This document shows positions 1-9,985 of a stretch of 64,000 nucleotides of DNA, piece after piece. Source of the DNA: Polytrichum commune (Eukaryota; Streptophyta; Polytrichopsida; Polytrichales; Polytrichaceae); NCBI GenBank assembly GCA_950295325.1, contig OX485804.1, forward strand, positions 45,248,429 through 45,312,428, in the 5' to 3' direction. The notes beneath the pieces were generated by a model. It worked only from the letters and a program-made list of their open reading frames with translations, had not been told where the DNA came from and ran no database searches. The stretch's first letter is position 1; the number at the start of each line of letters is the position of its first letter. Made by a program: the position numbers and the translations under genes.

Positions 1-63
1 TAGTGTAGCTACTCCTATCTTATCAAATCCGGGCCCACCTATTAACCTCTTCCTTCTCCTAAA

Positions 64-387
64 ACTACATTAAATAAGATATATAGTGTTTGATTAATTT
101 TAGTGTTGTTAACACCCTACCCTGCTCAACACTAATTTTGAATTCCTTGATTAGTGTTAGAAATAAACGTGTTGCAACCTTCCCTACTACCACTTCCCTT
201 ATTATATCATTTTTTTCCATATCCTTACTAACACTAAATTCAAATATGTAACTTCCACATATTACCATAGTTGATATTTAGTGTTTGAGTTTACATTTAA
301 TGTTACTTACTTTTATAGGGTTATTGATATTTAGTGTATGCGTTCGTATTTAATGTATCAAACACTAAATATCCTATTTAGTATAGT
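64..387. mobile_element. TIR MITE, ACTACACTAAATAGG family, full copy
   Basis: The two ends form an imperfect inverted repeat of about 30 bp: the left end reads ACTACATTAAATAAGATA and the reverse complement of the right end reads ACTATACTAAATAGGATA. Internal sequence contains repeated TTAGTGTT and AACACTAAAT words. A second copy lacking its left end lies at 21783-22005 and a left-end fragment at 50930-51035. No coding capacity and no convincing target duplication were seen, so the superfamily is not assigned. Confidence 0.6.
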
Positions 388-544
388 CTTCAATCCTTTG
401 GTGACTGGCACTTGTAGATTTAAGCACTATAAGAAACCCATGTTTTTTGTGATGTTTTCAAAAAACGGCAATGTCACGGTAGACATCTACATTTAAACAA
501 ACAACGTCTAGAAGAACATCAGAACGAACGGGACATTGTAAAAA

Positions 545-700
545 ACATGGAGATGTTAGTTGGCAAACGTGGGCATGTTGCCGGGCAAACATGTGGATGT
601 TAGCCACCAAACGTGGGGATGTGTGTCACCAAACACTGGGATGTTAGCAGGGAGATGCGTAAGTGTATGGGGAAACGTGAGCGTCCAGGGAGACATTACG
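545..700. repeat. CACTA subterminal repeat cluster
   Basis: Several direct copies of a motif close to CAAACGTGGGGATGTTAGC lie within 130 bp of the terminal CACTA. In this superfamily such clusters bind the element-encoded accessory protein; that role here is inference from position and repetition. Confidence 0.5.
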
Positions 701-1699
701 CATGACATCAAGAAAGGGGTTCAAGTGCCACGTCGGCAAGGGGTTCCGGTTTTGACTATGGGCAAGACTTTGAAATTTACTGCCACCTCAGCTACAACGC
801 TGCCCGGCAACAAGAAAATTAGGTGGTTGGGCAGGTTTTCAAAATACCAAAAAGGGGTTTTTTTTCGATTTTTTTTTCATTTTTAAAAATTCCATTTTTG
901 GATTGCTTTCAATTTCAATACTTTCAGATTGTAAAATTTTCATATTTTCATGTTCTCATGTTTTAATTTTAAAAAATTATCCGGAATCTTATGGAATATT
1001 TCAACATTGGCAATTTCCATGAATTTTGTTGTATTTAATGAAGGGGGGTATTTCTGGCTGACTTGGAATCCGGATTACGTGTAAATGTCACCAATTTTTT
1101 TTTATTTCCAGGTCCTTTCCTGCGTGGCAAACGATATTCCATGTCAACAACGCTGGCAACTCGCACGATGTCAGGGTCAACGTCACATGCAACATTGGCC
1201 GTGGCAACGACTGCATACCAATTACATGTTCTAGTGAACGTTGTGCCCAATGTCCATCTGGACGTGTATGCCGACGATGAATATTTGTGCACATGCTGGA
1301 AGTCGCCAAACATGATGTCTTAAAAAACACCCAAACCAACATTCGCATGGGAGATGGTCGGGGTTTCCTGTAACGTTTAACATCTCATTGTAGGTGACAT
1401 AGACGACATTCGTGATGTCCATGAAAGAACTTGTAGGATGTGGTTTTTGGTGTTCAATAGAGCGTCCGCAGTAACAATGTTACGTTTTCTGGCAACGCAT
1501 GCCAATGTTGCCCATGGAGACATTGGGAGCGCTATTGGTGATGTGCCGGCCGGCGTGCATGTCTCTGCATAGAACGCCCTAATGTCATTCCTCTTGCTGA
1601 GTCTCCGGTGTTGTTGTGTTTGTTGCCGTTGTAACGTAGCTGCCGCCAGTGGCGGCAGGTCTTTTGAGCGGTTCCGTTTCTTGTATTGTTGGTTGTAGT

Positions 1700-2068
1700 C
1701 CTCAGAAGTCGTCGTCGTTCCCCACAGCAATGACGGTGGCGGCGGGCTGTGGAGGATGTACTGGCAGACGTCTACCCCTAACGTATGTGCGGAGCACAAC
1801 CTTCCATCCGCGTTTTGTCGGATCATCAGATAGGAATACTTGTTGGCAATGCAAGGGAAATGCAAATGAATCGGAATGCACTTTACTGTCCATGTGGTTG
1901 AAGTTTGCCACAGTGAAGCCGTACATGTCGCGCTCAATGTTGGGGAACCGCATGTCACGTGTTGGCTTAACCCACTCACACAACAATACCGTGGTGCAGT
2001 GATTCCGGTAATCAAGCTCCAGTATCTCTTCAATGAAGCCGACATGCTCTGCGGTTCTCTCAATGGGC
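1700..2068 (-). pseudogene. CACTA transposase 3' part (DUF4216-like)
   Basis: Read on the minus strand this gives a DUF4216-like segment. It has the run GFIEEILELDYRN, then TVLLCEWVKP, then QQVFLSDDP and GWKVVLRTY, which match the block pattern of plant TNP2-type transposase C-termini (…IIELDY…LFKCEW…QVFYVRDP…W.VVLR). The frame stays open to a stop at about 1702. Its 5' continuation lies 5.19 kb away at 7261 onward, because a younger CACTA element sits between 2072 and 7257. Removing that insert and one copy of the TTA duplication restores the reading frame across the junction. The gene is nevertheless dead: there is an in-frame stop just upstream of the insertion and the N-terminal transposase domain is missing. 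Confidence 0.7.
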
Positions 2069-2071
2069 TTA
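2069..2071. other. Target-site duplication TTA (left) of inner CACTA
   Basis: TTA directly precedes the terminal CACTAC; the matching TTA is at 7258-7260. A 3-bp duplication is diagnostic for CACTA insertion. Confidence 0.8.
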
Positions 2072-4084
2072 CACTACAACAGAACACGTCTTTTACAACT
2101 GGGTTTTTCAACTTCTACAAGTGAAAAAACCCAGACTGTATTGACGTGGAAAACGACCAGTCGCTTCAGACAAGAAGTATAGTGTGGTCATAGTCATGTC
2201 GGACAGGACGTTCCCAATGGACACGTTCCCAATGGCAGTGAAGTTTGGGGTGCTCCAGTGCTTTACTTCTTAAAGTCGTGTCCTACTTCACTACACCTCG
2301 TCAATATAAGTAAGATAAGACACACGTTCATATAACTAGGCCTAGTGGACTCATGGCACTGGCACCAGTCATGTATGGTGTTTGCACTTCACTACACAGA
2401 GTCATAACATATAAAATGCATATATATACATTCCAAATTATTAGTCAATGTTAACAACGTGGTTGAAACAAATAAGTTTCATCGTGACGATGATTAGTTG
2501 AATTAATTTTCACACATTACTGTTTCCCGTAATCGCGGACAACAAAGCGGGAAGTCAATAACGTTGCGTAGTAAGCGTCTCTAACTGCTAATAGTAAATA
2601 AATACAACAAATGCATTTTTTTTTACTACATGTCGTGATATCTACTTCACTGAGTGGAGTAATGTTTACATCAACCAGTGATTTCTGGCCTACGTTGTGA
2701 GGTCATGTGGTTGTCGTATGTCTTTGTTATGTATTACTAGTAGTGAAGTGTATATGACTTTGCCAAGTCATATGTTTTTAATGCAAATGATTGCGTTTAC
2801 TGTATCAAGTGACATGGGGTTCACTTGACATAGTGATATGTTCTTGGCATACACATTATATTGCCACTGGTCATACTAGACAATAACTTTGCGTAGTAAG
2901 CGTCTGTGACTAGTAGGAGTGAATAAATATGGAAATGACATATATGTCTTACTTGACGAAGTGATATCTACTTTACTATGCAAAGTAATGTTGACAACAA
3001 ACTTTGGTGTTTTCCCTACGTTGTGAGGTCATATGATCTTCATATATATTTAGGATTTATTACTAGTAGTTAACTTCATGTTCACTTTGCTAAGTGCCAT
3101 GTTTATAATGCAAATGATTACGTTTACTGCAACTAGTAACATGAGGATGACTCAACAAGGTCATATGTTTATGGCATGCACCGTATATTTCTACTTATCA
3201 TACAAAATACAATCACCTACGAAATGCAGTTACACAAACATGGTAATGATGTTAAAAAACCAAATCATATTTATACAATAGTATGTCATGAATGTTTCAC
3301 AAATCACTACTAACAATGGTAAGCACTAAATTCCAAAGGGGTCAATATCTAAAAATCAAAATAGGTCTACAAATCCACTCCACACTCATGTATCCGCACA
3401 CAACCTTACCCAGTCACTTGTCCAAAGAATGAAATGGTCATTTGTTTGGCCAATTGTAATCTCCCCTTCGTGGCAAGGGGAGGTTTATCACCCCGACGCT
3501 TATCCATCAATTTTTTGTCTCATTCTTTCTCCATTTTCTTCGAGCCCTTTTTTGATGGGCTAGACCTCAATTTCTCTACAATGTTTATTCAACCATTTTA
3601 GCCTTACATTGATTAATGCATTGTAAACTAATGTAGAGAATGACATTAATGTTAGTTCTACCGAACATGACCAAAAGTTTTAGAATTTCCTACAGCTGGT
3701 TCTTAGTATGTACCACTTCCTACATAAATATATATTTCTTGAAATCCATCTCTAATGTCTAAACACTTCATGGCTTTATGGCTATCACATTACTGCTTCT
3801 AGTAATATAGGACAACTATGTTACATGCCAATAACTATACGTAGTAAGCGTCAGTGACTACGGGTAGTAAAAAAATACAACAATGGCCATTATTGCATAC
3901 TGGCTACAGTGATACTTCACCATGTGGAATTTTGTTTACATAAAAATATAACTTAGTATAAACACTCAGAATAATGCAACCCCCCTTCGTGAGAACGTAA
4001 CATGTTTGCAACATTGCACCGGCCTCCAAAGTTAATTTCTCGTCTTCACTCAGACGTATACGCTTTGATTTAGGTCCCCTCTTT

Positions 4085-4660
4085 CACACACACACATTTT
4101 CATTCATACAAATATACACATACCTTTGTGAATGCATTTGGTGAAGGCATTAGGTTATACATTCCAAACCCTAACATTTGGATTATTTCTCATATCCATA
4201 CTAACAATCTTATCATTACACTCACATATATATTCACACACACACACACACATTTTCATTCATACAAATATACACATACCTTTGTCAATGCATTTGGTGA
4301 AGGTATTAGGTTATACATTCCAAACCCTAACCTTTGGATTATTTCTCATATCCACACTAACAATCTTATCATTACACTTACATATATATTTACACACACA
4401 TACACACATTTCTATTCACACAAATATATAAACATACCTTTGTCATTGAATTTGGTGAAGATATGGGGTTGCATACTCTAAGTTCCTCGCTTTTGATTTA
4501 TCTCTTATATCCACACTAGCACTCTCATACTTATACACACATTCTCATTTATTTCCTCACACATTTATGGTAAACCCTAATATTGTAAATATTGGGTTCC
4601 ACACTCTAAGTTCTTCACTTTTGGCTTGTCTCTCATATCCACACTTACACTTGTTGAGTA
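4085..4660. repeat. 156-bp tandem repeat, about 3.5 copies, inside inner CACTA
   Basis: Units starting CATTTTCATTCATACAAATA recur at 4095, 4251 and 4407, which is an exact 156-bp spacing. A more divergent fourth unit starts near 4550. Each unit contains a (CA)n tract and the block GGTTATACATTCCAAACCC. Two overlapping plus-strand ORFs here (4128-4481 and 4132-4431) are internally repetitive and only reflect the tandem array. Confidence 0.85.
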
Positions 4661-4782
4661 ACAACATTATAAGAGAGAAAAAATGCACAATGGAGAAGCC
4701 AACGACAACATACATTACCAAGAAGAGAAAGGGATCACCACCGAAACGAAGAATGAGCACTAAAGACAAGAGGAACTCGTAG

Positions 4783-6695
4783 AGCCCTCGGCCACAGTTT
4801 TAGGCCCCCTTTCCACGGATATACAAGGAAGTCGCGCGGTTATAGGACCCTTTACCCACGGCAATGGATCCCCAGCGGCCTAATGAAGGAAACTTAGAAC
4901 TTAGAGATAAAAGATCACTATGTAAGTATGAAAGGTCTTATATGAAGAATATATAGGAGTATATAGGGATATTAGAAAGTATATAGGACTAGGATTACAT
5001 TCCATTAGTATGAGTATACGAGATTTTGTTCAAGGACAATTATGAAAGAAGAATATTTAAGCAATTATGAGGAGTATATAAGTATTAAGGAGTATATAGG
5101 AATATGGTACATTCTACTAGTATGATTATTGGAATTTAAATCAATCAATATGAAGATTTGATGGATTCTAAAAAAAAAATTGGAATGTAACCACGACAAA
5201 GATATAGTAGAATCTTAGAAAGACGAACATTAGAGTGGTAAAACGGTTATAACCGTTTATAATAGATATCATCTACCTATGTCGGAGATAGATAGTTATC
5301 TAGGAAAGTGGAGTTAACAACCATTTTAAATATAGATTTTGGGTAAGAAAGAAAAGACTATATAAAGGGAACAATTTTAGGAGACTACACCTCATTTTCA
5401 ATACGACGAAGCTATCTTAAATTTGAGTGTCAAAAACACTTGAGTTCCTTTTGTATCTCTCCTCTCGGAGTACTTTTGCAATATACTATCTTTTCCACAA
5501 ATATGTGTGATCTATCTCTCTCTCTCAATTGGACTTACAAGTTGTTAAGCAGTACTTGGAACTTAAGTGATTAAGCAACCGAGAGAAGATCGAGTAGACT
5601 TTTTTGAGCAAGAACTCAAAAGATTAGTGTATGAGGGTGAGAACAAAGCGCTCAAGGATATTCGGAGAATTAATGGAACTTTGAGAGATGTTGTTATGAT
5701 GAAGCAAACGTCAATTCATACAACGTGAATGAAGGAAACAAGATTGTCTCTTAAAAGTGGAAGTTATCATTGAACTCCTCAAAAGGGAATTATCCAAATA
5801 TAAAGTGATAGAGTGATTAAGATTGAGTTGATAAGACTTGCATGCATATTTCAATTAAATTGAGAGTAAGACTTTTTAAATATTACTAAGAAAGAAATAC
5901 AATTAATTGAGAGAAACTTCTCAATATAAACTACCTATATATATTATGTGACTTATGGATGATAGTTGAACTTACTCATATTCAATTCTTTAAGTAAATT
6001 GTAAGGATAGTAACAAATATTTTATTGATACTAACAAAGATTGATTGATTAACTACTCACAACAATTGTTATTGAAACTTCTTACCTTTAAGATTCTTGT
6101 GAGTTGTTGGATGTCATTACAAGTGAAAGATTAACTATCAAAGAGAAGAGTTCTCTCTCTCGAGCAAAACTCAAGAGAGTTATAATTACTCTCGTCATCA
6201 AAAACACTTTAAAGTAAAAACGTGACATTGCAAAACAATCAATGGTGTTTTGGATATAAGGTTATAACCACTATATGTTACACATATCAAAGTTACAATA
6301 CTATAAGTAGTAACACTTGAACTTAAAAAGGAAGATTCAAGAACACAATATCTTTCTTATTATTATAAGTTATGGAGTAATATTATAAAGTATGTGATTG
6401 ACATTTATGAACTACGAACTTAACTCCTTGAAGACTTATATAACCTATTGAAAATTATATTGTTATCAACGATATTGTTATACCTCTTGAAACCTTCTCT
6501 AATCTAATTGTTCTTATTATCAATGATGCCTTACATTGAGAGTGAGAATATATGATAATAAGAATGTGTTCACTCCAATAATTATATTCATATCACAAGG
6601 AGAAGAGAGAGATTACTAATTCGAGACCGAGCATATTAATGAGACACGGTAGTTCTCAAGCGAATATAAATTTACATGATGTCTCATCGTGAGTC
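4783..6695. other. AT-rich interior of inner CACTA, no gene seen
   Basis: No coding region longer than about 60 codons is supported. A TATA-like ACTATATAAAGGG at about 5358 is followed by CT-rich and TCTCTCTCTC tracts. This could be a solo LTR or promoter-like fragment, but no second LTR copy was found in the window. Confidence 0.4.
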
Positions 6696-6739
6696 TTCTT
6701 GGCTAATTACAAAGGAACGACCCACGGCGTCCATCAACA

Positions 6740-6955
6740 CTTCCATTCTCACACTCACAACTACATTTTCACTCCTACCCACATACACATTCTTACTCAC
6801 ATTCTTACACTAACACATACATTGTCACATATTCTCATTTACATTCTCACACTCTCATACTCACACACATACATTGTCATTCACACTCTCAAACACATTC
6901 TCATTCATACTTTCACATACTCCCTCACACTCACACACTCATACACACTAACGGG
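6740..6955. repeat. CA/CT-rich simple-sequence tract
   Basis: Degenerate repeats of the types CACATTCTCA and ACACTCACA, similar in composition to the 4085-4660 array in the same element. Confidence 0.6.
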
Positions 6956-7257
6956 TCATTTTTTGTGAGTATTCTGTCTAAAACCCTGAAACACATGACA
7001 ATTGGACTTAACATTCTCTCCATATGGACCACTTCACTACCCATAGTCATGCACGTTCTACTGGACGTTCCCAAACACGTTTACAAGAGCGTTCCCAACT
7101 GAATTGTTGTCCCACTTCACTACTATGACTCCGCAAAGTTAATTCAGACATCAAATGAGCCCATGTGGATTTCTATAATTCCTCCAATCACTGTTATAGT
7201 AGTAAAAGACATGTAGTGAAGTAGGTGTTGGAATAAAAGACGTGTTTTGTAGTAGTG

Positions 7258-7260
7258 TTA
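7258..7260. other. Target-site duplication TTA (right) of inner CACTA
   Basis: Matches TTA at 2069-2071 and directly follows the terminal GTAGTAGTG. Confidence 0.8.
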
Positions 7261-8440
7261 CCGTTGTGAATCCCCCAACGAAGCTCCTACGTGAAGGTTT
7301 CCACCACACATGAGTCCCTAGTAACGAGTTCGCCTTCAAAACTTCGAACACGCAAGTGCATTCCAAAAGAGTATATTTGACGGTGTGATGTTGCGTACCA
7401 CTCGGGTGGACATGCGTCGAAGACTTCGTCCAAATGCTCTCCTGCACGTTGGGCGTGTTGCACACGCTTCTTCAGCCAATCTGCAAAGGGAGGGATGTCG
7501 CTTAGTTCGGGGGGGGGGTATGTCACAGGTCTTCCTGGGCGATGACGTCTTGAATGTCGCTAAAATGCCTCCCGCTCTTCCCACCTTCGACCCTTTGCAA
7601 CAATGTATTCCCTGCGTAGGGGTCCCCGTATTTAGTGTTAGAGATGTGCTCCTGGATCTCGTCACAAAAAATACTGACAACGTTACTGTGGATTCTGTAC
7701 GTCGACCTTGTGTTTCAACATTGTATTTTCTGTTATCGCAGACGTCTGGAGTGACATATGCAGTGGCATGCACTACTTATTTAAACATGTTCAAGCATTG
7801 CACTAGATGTCGAAGTAAACGTCCACGATGATAGTAGTTTGGAGGTACTGGAGCTCACTCTCGCCAGGGTTCCAGGCACGGCGCATTGTCGATGACAAAT
7901 GCATGGGCGTGGGAACGCACCTCGTCAGACATTATGCGCATTGTGTGTTCATTTCGCCGCAATACCTCGTCGTTCATGGTTGCATCTTCATTGGGATCCC
8001 ATACACGGTGGGTTGTTGCCCTATGTCGTTTCATGTATTCTGTGCAGAAGCCAAGCATGTCTGATTGCCGATACCCTTCCGCTATGCTCCCCTCAGGGTG
8101 TGCGTAAGCCCTGACGTAGTCTTTAAGCGTCTTCATGTATCTCTCAATTGGATACATCCACATGCAGTGGACATGTCCGCAAATGAACAACCGCTCCACA
8201 AGATGCACTGGAAGGTGTGCCATAATATTCAAGAACGTGGGCGGAAACTCCTTCTCCATCACACATGTTGCCATTATCACGTCACGCATGAGACCCTCCT
8301 CGGCGTGTGCTCGGACCTCTTTTTCACAAATTCGCTGAAACACCCGGCACATTTTGATGATTGCCAGGCGTACTTCTTCGTCCAGGAGATTTCGTACGGC
8401 CACCGGGAGTATCTGCAAAAGCCAGTGGGAATGCAAAATA
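7261..8440 (-). pseudogene. CACTA transposase fragment (DUF4218 region)
   Basis: The minus strand from 8436 encodes a 193-residue frame carrying the DUF4218 signature of plant TNP2-like transposases. It starts LLQILPVAVRNLL, then CRVFQRIC, then EKEFPPTFLNIMAHLPVHLV, then CMWMYPIERYMKTLKDYVR and HPEGSIAEGY. A second minus frame at 7526-7287 continues toward DUF4216, containing PPFADWLKKRV, ECPP-like ACPPEWYATS and a GMHLRVRSF block. After it comes an in-frame TAG, then open sequence running to the inner-CACTA insertion at 7260 and continuing at 2068. About 330 bp between the two frames is either an intron or decayed. The gene is a relic and the catalytic N-terminal domain is not visible upstream. 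Confidence 0.8.
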
Positions 8441-8772
8441 AGTCATGTGTTGTCGCCAGGGTGTGCCTGCCAGGGACACAACAATTGTGTATGGAATAGC
8501 TTTGGGACTGTGGGATCCACATCTTAGAACGTTACCCGCCGATCAGACATGTTTTACCAAATTTGGTAGCGTTATGGCCAAAATGCATGGTCACATGTGT
8601 ACCATGCTACCGAGCAGATATAGAAATAGTGATAGATGTCATGAGGGATGTCTGTGAGGCATAAACCTTATGCTGCATCACGACATACCGTGATCAACAC
8701 AAGGCCAACGGGCTCACATTCATGCCGGTATTTTAATACGGGCGTATTTTTTAATTTATTTATAATTTGATT

Positions 8773-9248
8773 TGGCCACATGAATTGTTTGGCACAGGGT
8801 GCAACCTTTTCACATCAGAGCTGCAGAGGGAAATTGTTGGTCAATCTAATAGGATGTTCTATAATAGACAATTGCATAGCTTGAGTTGTGATCCAACAAC
8901 TTTGGCTTAATTCGCACCAGAAGTCGTGTTAGTCTTTCAGCTTTGTGTGCGCATTAATCCTCTGCACTGCAATTTGCAACTGGTCTAAATAGAAGTACCA
9001 CATTCTGTATGCTTCTCTCATGCTTGGTAAATTCCTGATTCACATTGTGGTGTAGATGTGCTTTGCACAAGTCTAAAAGAATAAAAAGAGAAAGAAAATC
9101 TTAAAGACTGTGAATTTCAAACTTGCTTTTGCTCCTTCCACGTGCAATTACATTTACAGTCTCCATTCACAGAATAACAGGCTACTGACAATGCAATGCT
9201 CCACAAACCAGGTCCTTTCGGCAAGTTTATCAGTGTCCTCATTTGTGG
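8773..9248. repeat. Direct duplication, copy A (upstream of ARM-BTB gene)
   Basis: This block of about 475 bp is nearly identical to 17305-17781, with scattered single-base differences and a few short indels. Both start near GGCxACATGAATTGTTTGGC and end near CAAGTTTATxAGTGxCCTCA. The two copies are in the same orientation and bracket the ARM-BTB gene. It has no coding capacity that I recognise and no TIRs. Confidence 0.9.
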
Positions 9249-9299
9249 ACCGCCAGGGCCAGGCCGGGCCAAGCCTAGGCGCGGGTGACCTGGGGATCC

Positions 9300-9575
9300 C
9301 AGCCCTTTCCCTTCCCTTCCCTTCCTGGCCCAGCCCTGTCTTCAGCCCTGCCTGCCATTCCCTCCTTCCTGTGTCAATCGCTTGCCTATAGGCAAGTTCG
9401 CGCGATTCATTTCCATCTTCGCCATTCATGCGCTTTTGTCTCCTCCATGCTGCTGGATTGCCGCCCAGGCTCGTCAACCTCCAATTGTTGTTGCGAACAA
9501 GCCTCTGGCTTGAGCTGTGACTGCCTGGGAAGGGAAGGGAAGGGAAGGGAAGGAAAGGAAGGGGAGCAAACAAAC
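9300..9575. repeat. Polypyrimidine and polypurine tracts in inverted arrangement
   Basis: A (TTCCC)n-like tract at about 9303-9332 is matched by its reverse complement, (GGGAA)n, at about 9528-9562, roughly 200 bp away. Each tract is also a near mirror repeat. Both lie in the 5' region of the ARM-BTB gene, 400-700 bp before its start codon. Hairpin or triplex formation is inferred from the pattern only. Confidence 0.7.
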
Positions 9576-9985
9576 GGTAGAAGTGCTGTATGACATCGCA
9601 AAATATAGGCGTAGAAGTCAAGTACAAGGCACCATGCCCGCAGGGGCAGTGAATCATCGGAGGATGAAGGTGTCTCAACCATGGCTTGACAGGTTGTTGT
9701 GCACCGTGCGAGTTTGAAGAGGGAGGGGATGTGACGATGGCCTCGTTTTTGATTGTCTGGCAATGGAGAATTGTTCGCAAGTGAGGTGCCGCGACAGGTG
9801 TAAGAGGTCGAGAGTCTGTCGGGCTCTTGTTTGTGCAACTGTTTTGGTCGTGGTGAGATACGGATGCGTGTCCATGTCGGTTCATCATTGGTTGGATATC
9901 TTAGGATGAGACGTTACAGCACGCATTTTTGTGGCTTGCGTTGAAGAGTGTATTCCCTTCAGCAGTGCTTACGAAGCTGCAACAC

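Larger units (their letters stand above)
2072..7257. mobile_element. Non-autonomous CACTA element, 5186 bp, nested
   Basis: The left terminus reads CACTACAACAGAACACGTCT and the reverse complement of the right terminus reads CACTACTACAAAACACGTCT. TTA flanks both sides (2069-2071 and 7258-7260). Subterminal regions hold repeated blocks such as TAGTAAGCGTC (about 2569, 2895, 3842) and CCTACGTTGTGAGGTCAT (about 2691 and 3013). No transposase ORF was found, so mobilisation would need an enzyme in trans. It is inserted in the transposase gene of the older CACTA element. The interior is AT-rich, with CA-rich tandem repeats at 4085-4660 and 6740-6955. Confidence 0.85.
425..8660 (-). mobile_element. 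Old CACTA (En/Spm) transposon remnant, interrupted by a second CACTA
   Basis: The left end begins CACTATAAGAAACCC, a classic CACTA terminal sequence, followed at about 545-700 by subterminal repeats of the type AAACGTGGGGATGTTAGC. Minus-strand transposase pieces lie at 7261-8440 and 1700-2068. The right terminus was not found; sequence near 8773 changes to a copy of the downstream flank of the ARM-BTB gene, so the 5' part of the element (TNP2 domain) appears lost. The right boundary given is approximate. Confidence 0.7.

Noticed and set aside
1377..2111. A 244-codon minus-strand ORF
   Set aside because: It overlaps the DUF4216-like frame in a different register and crosses the boundary of the inner CACTA at 2072; it is a shadow.
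4128..4481. Repetitive ORFs suggesting a tandem-repeat protein
   Set aside because: The 156-bp period (a multiple of 3) keeps frames open by chance across a CA-rich array.
9154..9888. A 244-codon minus-strand ORF upstream of the ARM-BTB gene
   Set aside because: It spans the end of the duplicated block and the polypurine tracts, with low-complexity sequence and no domain.
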